Shown here: in pieces, positions 61,201 through 64,000 of the stretch
Layout: every line of letters starts with the position of its first letter
Numbering within the stretch: position 1 is the stretch's first letter
From: Branchiostoma floridae
Taxonomy: Eukaryota; Chordata; Leptocardii; Amphioxiformes; Branchiostomatidae
DNA length: 64,000 nucleotides
Direction: 5' to 3'
Assembly: GCF_000003815.2 (NCBI RefSeq)
Contig: NC_049990.1
Location: 7,910,758 to 7,974,757 of the forward strand
Translations under genes and position numbers: made by a program
The notes under the pieces: generated by a model
What the model was told of the DNA's origin: nothing
The model's database searches: none
The model's input: the letters and a program-made list of their open reading frames with translations, nothing else

Positions 61201-62795
61201 TAAAGCTTGTAACTGGAATCTGTTCGATCTCTTGCTGGCTATTTGTGATGTTGTAGATTCAAACAGTTGACGACTTCCATTCGTTCAAAACCTGGTTATT
61301 AATAACTACTGCTTAGACTACTACTGCTCTAGATGAACAAATGTCTGATTCAAAAGTTTTGTAAATGAAGTTCCGTATTGTATGTGTGGTGTTTGTGTCT
61401 TGCGTAGTAGTAATCCTATATTTGCCCCCCTCCCGGCTCCCTTCGGGGCGTTAGTGGCCCAACTTCGGACTGTTGGATACTTCGGACTATTGGATAAAAT
61501 GCGCTGACAAATGAGCTATCCAAATAAGCGAATTCCACTGTATTGGTAGAACTAACATGTACAGAAACATACATCTCCTGTTTGTTGCAGGGCTCAAAAT
61601 ACTGGGTGCATGTGCACCCAGGTGCACCCAAAATTGGAACTGTGCACCCAAATATTTTCTTGGGTTTATGTAGGTAAAGATATCAAAGCATACTAGTATA
61701 GATCATACATGTATTCTGGACATTCAAGTGTTAGGAAGATAATAAAAATATCTGTCATGGTACTTGTTTAAGAATTTAATAGCATGTAACTATGCTATTG
61801 TTATTAGGTTTTCTACTTAAATTCAAGTGGTGCACCCAAATGTTATTTGTGCACCCAATTTTTTAAGCTGGGTGGACCAGTGCACCTAATCCCAAAATAG
61901 AATTTCGAGCCCTGTTGTTGACATCATATAGTCAAGACTACTCGTGAATAACCATTATGAAAAGTCTGTTAAAACCACTTCAGCAGCCTAGTCATTATTC
62001 AACACCAGGCAGTATGAAGACAACTAGGAAAGTTGTCTGGAAGCAGTAGCAGGTCACCATATACAATTGAATTACAAGGATTTGTTGTGTTCTTAGAAAA
62101 TACCTGTAACACCCCACCCCACCCCCTTTAGATTTATTCTATTCCGATTATTTCGGGTCTGAACAAACGAAGCAAACTTCTACCCAAGCTAGTTGACAAC
62201 CACTAAACATGTTCTAAATGTAAGGCGTGCCAACACATTAAATTGAGGATGTTCAAAAACCCTCACTGCCCCCCTCCCCACCCCTGTCGTGTTGCAGTGA
62301 CGTACCAAGCGACCATAATGCACCCACATGCCCTCTGGCGATTATGATGTGGCCGGTGGGACAGGTCTGCCATCAGACACTTACCGGCCGGAATGTGGAG
62401 CACAAATATGATCAAGGTTCCTTAGGTTCCAGTAAGAAATCTTGACAGAGATCGTAACAAGACAATCTCCATATAATTTTACCATGGCAAAACCATTCAC
62501 ACTTGTGACTATGAGTAACATAAATTTTTAACACTGCTCTACTACCATTTTGTCAGAGCATGGACATCTTTAAAAATGCGAGACAGACTGCTACCATTTA
62601 ACAATGAATATTATGTCACACAGAGCCATGAAACTTGAGTAAACTTACTCTACATTCTCCTTGTTCAAGCTTCTCCTTGTTTGCTTCCTTGGTGGGATCA
62701 CAGTAGCTCACAGGTGCCAAACCCGGCAGGTAGAAACCTCTCACTTCCGCAGCCAAACACGCGGTTAAAACGGCTATAACCGGTCTCAAATACAT
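40195..62795 (-). CDS. TM9SF2: TM9SF2-type nonaspanin (transmembrane 9 superfamily member 2), complete gene, 16 coding exons plus one alternative exon
   Basis: The spliced reading frame is 1,977 nt (658 residues plus stop), close to the roughly 660 residues usual for vertebrate TM9SF2. Every junction is GT-AG and phases agree throughout. Order: signal peptide (1-20), then a luminal start [12 protein letters not shown]; luminal domain to about 297 with [19 protein letters not shown] and [14 protein letters not shown]; nine hydrophobic segments from 299 to about 650; and the C-terminus KIYSVVKVD. Nonaspanins sit in Golgi and endosome membranes and help sort multispanning cargo; a terminal KXD/E signal binds COPI for Golgi retention (family knowledge). 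I chose the ATG at 62795 because it opens directly into a signal peptide. The match is clearly to TM9SF2 rather than TM9SF4 or TM9SF1/3 ([32 protein letters not shown]). Exon 10 is duplicated and the exon 14 acceptor is amplified; both are listed separately. Confidence 0.95.
42449..42620 (-). CDS. TM9SF2: TM9SF2 exon 15 (membrane segments 8 and part of 9)
   Basis: Acceptor CTCCCCAG before 42620 and donor GTAAGT after 42449; 172 nt, phase 0 in and phase 1 out. It encodes [20 protein letters not shown] and [20 protein letters not shown]. The whole exon is very hydrophobic and highly conserved. Confidence 0.95.
42660..42925 (-). mobile_element. tRNA-derived SINE, family 1, in TM9SF2 intron 14
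   Basis: Minus strand head: AATGGCCGAGTGGGTAGAGT, CGTGAGTTCGATCCC, good A- and B-box matches, then GGTACATTCTGCTTTCTCTG. It inserted in the same orientation as the gene, 40 bp upstream of exon 15's acceptor. Confidence 0.8.
43403..43514 (-). CDS. TM9SF2: TM9SF2 exon 14 (membrane segment 7)
   Basis: 112 nt, phase 2 in and phase 0 out; donor GTAAGC after 43403. It encodes [34 protein letters not shown]. The acceptor I place at 43515 (CCTATTAG) is only the exon-proximal member of about 16 copies in a 44-bp tandem array that includes the first 30-odd exon bases. The distal-most copy (AG at 44175-44176, TATGTGTCAG) looks like the original intron end. Using a more distal acceptor shifts the frame or brings in a stop, so 43514 is the only start giving the conserved protein. 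Confidence 0.9.
43477..44178 (-). repeat. 44-bp minisatellite spanning the intron 13/exon 14 splice junction, about 16 copies
   Basis: Units begin every 44 bp from 43477 (43521, 43565 ... 44137). Each contains, on the minus strand, TTCCTGTTCCTATTAG followed by GTCTCACCAGATCTACTAC, that is a pyrimidine-rich 3' splice site plus the start of exon 14. Copies differ by a few single-base variants (CCGAAC/CCAAAC, CTGGTG/CTGATG, TATTAG/TATCAG). The unit is 44 nt (2 mod 3), so read-through cycles frames, and TATTAG supplies an in-frame stop in one of them. Array length is probably variable between individuals. Confidence 0.95.
44248..44316 (-). mobile_element. CR1-like LINE tail, degenerate, in TM9SF2 intron 13
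   Basis: Minus strand: GGCTGCGCCATGTTCCTGTG, AAGCTTGTGTC, GGGAGGTTATACCAGC, matching the 3' tail of the 16555 copy and its relatives. Located 70 bp upstream of the 44-bp array. Confidence 0.55.
44713..44864 (-). CDS. TM9SF2: TM9SF2 exon 13 (membrane segment 6)
   Basis: Acceptor TTTTACAG before 44864 and donor GTGAGT after 44713; 152 nt, phase 0 in and phase 2 out. It encodes [19 protein letters not shown] and [15 protein letters not shown], then a hydrophobic segment ending LNSIW, with the Trp codon split. Confidence 0.95.
45236..45362 (-). mobile_element. tRNA-derived SINE, family 2, in TM9SF2 intron 12
   Basis: Minus strand: GGGTAACTGCATGGTGTTTG, GGCTCTGGGTTTGAATCCTG, TCATGCTGCCAATC. Same gene orientation, 30 bp downstream of the exon 12 donor. 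Confidence 0.65.
45390..45607 (-). CDS. TM9SF2: TM9SF2 exon 12 (membrane segments 4 and 5)
   Basis: Acceptor ATCGCAG before 45607 and donor GTAGGT after 45390; 218 nt, phase 1 in and phase 0 out. It encodes [33 protein letters not shown] and [11 protein letters not shown]. It is the longest coding exon. Confidence 0.94.
46069..46188 (-). CDS. TM9SF2: TM9SF2 exon 11 (membrane segment 3)
   Basis: Acceptor CTCCCCAG before 46188 and donor GTAAGT after 46069; 120 nt, phase 1 in and phase 1 out. It encodes [18 protein letters not shown] and [13 protein letters not shown]. The first codon is completed as ATA after exon 10a or GTA after 10b (Ile or Val), so both alternatives join cleanly. Confidence 0.94.
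46912..47390. repeat. Tandem duplication in the intron between exons 10b and 11
   Basis: A segment beginning AAGGTGACAGAACAACTTAAG and ending CACCTGTGTGTG occurs at about 46916-47237 and again at about 47247-47385. The first copy is interrupted by the small TA-flanked element at 46993-47156; the second lacks it. The duplication lies directly downstream of exon 10b, next to the exon duplication itself, but I see no third exon copy in it. Confidence 0.8.
46993..47156. mobile_element. 164-bp Tc1/mariner- or pogo-type MITE
   Basis: Flanked by TA on both sides. The ends CAGAAGAAGCTGTTTAATTG and, reversed, CAGTAGAAGCCAGTAAATTG form imperfect inverted repeats of about 25 bp. It interrupts only one of two tandem intronic copies, so it inserted after, or was lost since, the duplication. 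No coding capacity. Confidence 0.7.
47417..47549 (-). CDS. TM9SF2: TM9SF2 exon 10b (alternative duplicate of exon 10a)
   Basis: Acceptor TTGTAG before 47549 and donor GTATGT after 47417; 133 nt, phase 0 in and phase 1 out. It encodes [33 protein letters not shown] and [11 protein letters not shown]. The first 20 residues match 10a except one Val/Ile change, although about ten codons differ silently. After that GAP replaces RKG and the hydrophobic segment differs at about ten positions. Many silent changes with an intact frame and good splice sites argue for an old duplicate under selection, not a pseudo-exon. Expression cannot be seen from sequence. Confidence 0.88.
47613..47745 (-). CDS. TM9SF2: TM9SF2 exon 10a (alternative; membrane segment 2, vertebrate-like version)
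   Basis: Acceptor CTTTAG before 47745 and donor GTAAGT after 47613; 133 nt, phase 0 in and phase 1 out. It encodes [33 protein letters not shown] and [11 protein letters not shown] (residues 335-378). [11 protein letters not shown] is the version I associate with vertebrate TM9SF2, so this is probably the ancestral or default form. Exon 10b is 63 nt downstream with the same length and phases. Using both, or neither, would break the frame. Confidence 0.93.
47946..48245. repeat. 75-bp minisatellite, four identical copies, in TM9SF2 intron 9
   Basis: Copies start at 47946, 48021, 48096 and 48171 and read identically. Because 75 is a multiple of three, open frames run through the array on both strands; they are artefacts of the period. 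Identity between copies points to recent expansion or homogenisation. The array ends 200 bp upstream of exon 10a's acceptor. Confidence 0.93.
50031..50282. repeat. Inverted repeat of an interspersed CATATCCAGTTGCTTGAGTA element
   Basis: TATGCCAAATAATCGACATG, ACAAGCAACTGGATATGA (50048-50090) is reversed at 50228-50280. The same unit, longer, occurs at 54275-54365 and 56930-57010 in other TM9SF2 introns, so it is a mobile-element end. Confidence 0.65.
51690..51719 (-). repeat. (TTTG)n microsatellite adjoining the exon 9 donor
   Basis: On the gene strand the donor GTGAGTTTGTTTG runs straight into TTTG repeats. U-rich runs just downstream of a 5' splice site can bind TIA-type factors (general knowledge). 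Here the site is the donor that must choose between exons 10a and 10b. Confidence 0.8.
51724..51832 (-). CDS. TM9SF2: TM9SF2 exon 9 (membrane segment 1)
   Basis: Acceptor TCCACAG before 51832 and donor GTGAGT after 51724; 109 nt, phase 2 in and phase 0 out. It encodes [20 protein letters not shown] (membrane segment 1) and [13 protein letters not shown]. An (AAAC)n microsatellite (51690-51719) lies directly against the donor. This exon must join either exon 10a or 10b. Confidence 0.94.
51905..52317. mobile_element. 413-bp hAT-like MITE in TM9SF2 intron 8
   Basis: A perfect 8-bp target duplication GTTGTGAC (51897-51904 and 52318-52325) flanks ends TAGGGGTGGGTACCGG and, reversed, TAGGGCTGGGTACAAA. 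Eight-base duplications with such ends are diagnostic for hAT elements. The interior holds repeated GGTCCAGGTCCGG motifs near both ends. No open frame. Confidence 0.85.
52495..52690. mobile_element. Two tRNA-like SINE heads, divergent, in TM9SF2 intron 8
   Basis: Minus strand: GGCCCAGTTGTTACTGACC, GGTTAGGAGTTTGAATTC (52495-52560). Plus strand: ATAGCCTAGCAGTTAGACT, GTCATGAGTTGAATTCCTGG (52612-52680). Both have B-box-like ends but poor cloverleaf potential. Confidence 0.4.
53190..53370 (-). mobile_element. MITE of the GGCCGGG family next to exon 8
   Basis: The interior, read on the minus strand (TGTATACACAAATTATGTTC), matches the interior of the 10167-10358 element (AATATACACAAATTATGCTC), and GGCCGGG/TTGGCTGG ends remain. 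The copy is degenerate. It ends about 40 bp downstream of the exon 8 donor. Confidence 0.55.
53405..53484 (-). CDS. TM9SF2: TM9SF2 exon 8
   Basis: Acceptor TCAACAG before 53484 and donor GTTAGT after 53405; 80 nt, phase 0 in and phase 2 out. It encodes [20 protein letters not shown], the nearly invariant motif just before the first membrane segment. A GGCCGGG-type MITE remnant ends a few tens of bases downstream of the donor. Confidence 0.94.
54123..54231 (-). CDS. TM9SF2: TM9SF2 exon 7
   Basis: Acceptor CGTTCAG before 54231 and donor GTAAGT after 54123; 109 nt, phase 2 in and phase 0 out. It encodes the variable loop [16 protein letters not shown] and then [12 protein letters not shown], the last beta-rich part of the luminal domain. 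Confidence 0.92.
54275..54365 (+). repeat. Interspersed repeat unit in TM9SF2 intron 6
   Basis: AAAATCATATCCAGTTGCTT, GAGTAACTGC ... TATCTTATTACCTGGATGTC, TAACC; the same about 85-bp unit as at 56930-57010. It lies only 45 bp from exon 7. Confidence 0.7.
54428..54500 (-). mobile_element. CR1-like LINE tail in TM9SF2 intron 6
   Basis: Minus strand: GTTCAGTGTTATATAACCAG, CTG, GCCACATGTCTGCAAAGCTG, GTGTGTTACGCTG. It shares this block with the copy at 55186-55350. Confidence 0.6.
55186..55350 (-). mobile_element. CR1-like LINE 3' fragment abutting exon 6 donor
   Basis: Minus strand: TTCCCAGAATCATTGTAGGG, TGGAATTCGTTATCACCAAG (ORF2 C-terminus, as at 16610) then GGTTGGTCAGTGTAATATAA, CCAGCTGCTGC and the GTGTGTTA tail. 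It begins within about 10 nt of the exon 6 donor, leaving little more than the splice site. Confidence 0.7.
55359..55486 (-). CDS. TM9SF2: TM9SF2 exon 6
   Basis: Acceptor GTGTTAG before 55486 and donor GTAAAG after 55359; 128 nt, phase 0 in and phase 2 out. It encodes [18 protein letters not shown] and [15 protein letters not shown]1-like LINE 3' fragment starts within about 10 nt of the donor (55186-55350), so the beginning of this intron is transposon DNA. Confidence 0.93.
55873..56002 (-). CDS. TM9SF2: TM9SF2 exon 5
   Basis: Acceptor TGCCAG before 56002 and donor GTAAGA after 55873; 130 nt, phase 2 in and phase 0 out. It encodes [12 protein letters not shown] and [12 protein letters not shown] then KDACVIN. 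The four cysteines match the family's luminal domain. Confidence 0.94.
56238..56322. repeat. Short foldback hairpin in TM9SF2 intron 4
   Basis: ATCAAATTTTCAACGACCAC and its near-complement GTGGTTGTTGAAAATTTGAT enclose about 45 bp. It is a compact inverted repeat, probably a tiny foldback element remnant. Confidence 0.65.
56511..56641 (-). CDS. TM9SF2: TM9SF2 exon 4
   Basis: Acceptor TTCACAG before 56641 and donor GTAACT after 56511; 131 nt, phase 0 in and phase 2 out. It encodes a luminal stretch with paired cysteines (CKDLC), ending [14 protein letters not shown]. The Trp codon is split by the next intron. Confidence 0.92.
56930..57015 (+). repeat. Interspersed repeat unit adjoining exon 3
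   Basis: AAAATCATATCCACTTGCTC, AAGTAACAGC ... ATCTTATTACCTGGATGTCT matches the 54275 unit. It ends less than 25 bp from the exon 3 donor. Confidence 0.7.
57033..57132 (-). CDS. TM9SF2: TM9SF2 exon 3
   Basis: Acceptor TTGTAG before 57132 and donor GTGAGA after 57033; 100 nt, phase 2 in and phase 0 out. It encodes FDFC, then [18 protein letters not shown], a hallmark block of nonaspanins. Confidence 0.93.
57616..57683 (-). CDS. TM9SF2: TM9SF2 exon 2
   Basis: Acceptor TTGCAG before 57683 and donor GTAGGA after 57616; 68 nt, phase 0 in and phase 2 out. It encodes [15 protein letters not shown] then PYEYD, the conserved start of the luminal domain. Confidence 0.93.
57880..58476. mobile_element. 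597-bp element with about 49-bp inverted repeats in TM9SF2 intron 1
   Basis: The left end AGGACATAGGAGTTTTCTTT ... CTCACCTGCTGAC is repeated reversed at 58427-58476 with a few changes. A second palindrome (about 57925-58015, built on GACATCGAAA and GTCTGACAGACATC) and a hairpin GGGAGGACAA/TTGTCCTCCC (58077-58124) lie inside. No coding capacity; superfamily not recognised. Confidence 0.65.
58915..61540. mobile_element. 2.6-kb non-autonomous pogo/Tigger-like element in TM9SF2 intron 1
   Basis: TA target duplications at 58913-58914 and 61541-61542 flank the termini CAGTGGATTCCAATTATTCG and, reversed, CAGTGGAATTCGCTTATTTG. CAGTGG-type ends with TA duplication are characteristic of Tigger/pogo transposons. 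I recognised no transposase frame. The interior carries a long imperfect inverted repeat (59755-59930 against 60340-60545), possibly a second, nested foldback element. Short open frames inside (for example the minus-strand frame at 60345-60641) match nothing I know. Confidence 0.6.
59755..60545. repeat. Long imperfect inverted repeat (arms about 180-200 bp)
   Basis: The left arm (AAGTGATGCGGGAAGG ... AAAAAGTGACACAAACAG) reappears reversed at 60340-60545 with roughly three quarters of the bases alike by eye. The spacer is about 400 bp. The pair could be the ends of a nested foldback transposon. Confidence 0.6.
61588..61914. mobile_element. hAT-like MITE with CAGGGCTC ends
   Basis: Starts CAGGGCTCAAAATACTGGG and ends, reversed, CAGGGCTCGAAATTCTATTT; TTGTTG lies on both sides. 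GTGCACCCA repeats stand near both ends. The CAGGGCTCGAAATT terminus is typical of hAT-superfamily MITEs. It sits 47 bp from the Tigger-like element in intron 1. Confidence 0.7.
62649..62795 (-). CDS. TM9SF2: TM9SF2 exon 1 (start codon, signal peptide)
   Basis: 49 codons from the ATG at 62795-62793 to the donor GTAAGT at 62648. It encodes a hydrophobic leader of about 20 residues, then [12 protein letters not shown], the conserved mature N-terminus of the TM9SF2/TM9SF4 branch. It ends in phase 0 after ECR. The following intron, about 5 kb, is the longest in the gene and is packed with transposons. Confidence 0.93.
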
Positions 62796-62859
62796 CTTGG
62801 TTGGTACTAGAAACTGTCTGCTGTCTCCTGATCTTCTTGTTACGTAGGAAAATGTGGAA

Positions 62860-62990
62860 GTTTGTGTGAAAAGTTGGGGTGAAACGTGGAAGTCCTGTCC
62901 CGAGCGTGTCCCCGAGCAGCTATGGCGGACACGTCATTCACGCGCACTGCATGATGGGAATGAGAAGGGCGGGGCCGTTTGAACACTTGT
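62860..62990 (-). promoter_or_regulatory. Candidate TATA-less promoter of TM9SF2
   Basis: The region 70-190 bases upstream of the ATG has a GC box (GGGCGGGGC, 62967-62975), a YY1-like ATGGCGG (62922-62928), a CRE-like ACGTCA (62932-62937) and GCATGATGGGAATG (62949-62962), partly like a ZNF143 site. It is richer in CpG than its surroundings. This fits a housekeeping membrane-protein gene. No TATA box is evident, and the start site cannot be fixed from sequence. Confidence 0.4.
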
Positions 62991-63076
62991 TGTCTGGACA
63001 AGTTTCATCTCCGGCTCCAAGTAGATGTAACGATAATGGTGGTGGTTCCGACTCATTTCTGTTCGTTTATCTGAAT

Positions 63077-63225
63077 TAGGGGGGTGTACCGGTACAGGTC
63101 CAGGTCCGGACTTGAACCTGAACCTAATTATCTGTGAAAACTTGTGAACGGGCGAAACTCAAAAGTGACTCAAAACAGTGGTCCATTCGCTAAAAAAAGA
63201 TTTCCTCACCTTCGACGGGGGCATT
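63077..63225. mobile_element. Partial relative of the hAT-like MITE
   Basis: TTAGGGGGGTGTACCGGTAC followed by CAGGTCCAGGTCCGGACT and, about 100 bp on, GTGGTCCATTCGCTAAAAAAAG parallels the left part of the 51905 element. I do not see the right end, so it appears truncated or diverged. It lies upstream of the TM9SF2 promoter region. Confidence 0.5.
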
Positions 63226-63229
63226 GTTT

Positions 63230-64000
63230 CTGAATGTTCAGCCACAAACCGTTTCATAAATAGTTAGAAAAAAATCTCAGAATTCAAACCTTTGCTATGT
63301 GACTTGTCTGAGTCCTTCACATCGGATAGCCGGCACCCAGAACTTGCGGTACTCAACTTATGCGCAAGAAATTGTCATGTCCCCAGTAGTGCTCTGTTGT
63401 AACACATGTTGCTTCGCACCTATAACTCAATATCCCTCCTATTAAATTGATCAGTAGGTAGATCCCAAAGAAGAAAAATGACTGTCGATTTTGAAACCTC
63501 CTTGAACCAACTAACTTTGTTAGCAGTATTTTCGGGTACTGAAAGTAGTGTGATGCTTCGGAAAGTGACTTGATATACGTAAAGGTTAAATTTCACAGGG
63601 CTAAAAACTGTTATGTTAAAATGATTTCACCGACGTATAAAGTTAGCCTGTGATGTTAGATTTCTTGTTCTCTTTTGTATTCTCTGTTTCCTATTCCGTC
63701 CTTCTGTTTGTATTTCCCCTCCACTGTTTTTGTTTCTTAAAATGCCTCCGACGGTGACCATCCTATTTGTCAGACGGAAAAGTCTTTGCTTTGTCTCACT
63801 AGAATGTTTCTTTATTTTTATAGAGTATCCCTTGATTTCAGTGGTATTTGCATAACAAATCTATGCCTGCGGGCACTGCCCCAGTCACACCCTGCTTCCG
63901 AGAAACCGAGTGAAACCGACCTGTCCGCTTCGTATTTAATTTGTCGAAACGGGGTCAAAAAGATACGAATGATTGTAACCGGAGTGGGTTGTGACTAAAG
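63230..64000. other. Upstream flank of TM9SF2, nothing recognised
   Basis: No coding motif, repeat copy or regulatory cluster stood out beyond the partial hAT-like element ending near 63225. Confidence 0.5.

Overview
The window looks like animal (metazoan) genomic DNA, most likely from a cephalochordate (amphioxus, Branchiostoma) or another deuterostome invertebrate. This rests on an intron-rich gene with GT-AG junctions and a product very close to vertebrate TM9SF2, on very dense small transposons and minisatellites, and on tRNA-derived SINEs and CR1-like LINE tails. The species is an inference; no marker in the window fixes it.

There is one confidently coding locus. It is a complete TM9SF2-type nonaspanin on the minus strand, from the ATG at 62795 to the stop at 40195. 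I could place 16 coding exons with consistent phases, giving 658 residues: a signal peptide, a luminal domain, nine membrane segments and a C-terminal KVD. Two features stand out. Exon 10 exists as two adjacent versions (10a 47613-47745, 10b 47417-47549). Both are 133 nt with identical phases and only 63 nt apart, the architecture of mutually exclusive exons that would swap the second membrane segment. Second, the intron 13/exon 14 junction has been amplified into a 44-bp minisatellite of about 16 copies (43477-44178). Every copy carries a 3' splice-site sequence, but by my frame analysis only the exon-proximal site gives a functional protein.

The left part, 1 to about 40 kb, shows no convincing host gene. 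It is a mosaic of mobile and repetitive DNA: a family of about 246-bp MITEs with 50-bp inverted repeats and 3-bp TWA target duplications (Harbinger-like); LINE 3' ends; tRNA-headed SINEs; and a 5-kb array at 23.1-28.2 kb. That array has Helitron-like ends, an internal 163-168 bp satellite arranged as two 1.08-kb higher-order copies, and a block of other DNA with promoter-like motifs. Many tandem or near-tandem duplications of 140-480 bp follow (17.4/18.1, 20.3, 28.7/30.2, 31.2, 33.7 kb).

The right part, 40-64 kb, is the TM9SF2 gene. Its introns hold hAT-like, pogo/Tigger-like and foldback elements, SINEs and CR1-like tails. Upstream of the ATG, a TATA-less GC-box/YY1-like segment at about 62.92-62.98 kb is a candidate housekeeping promoter.
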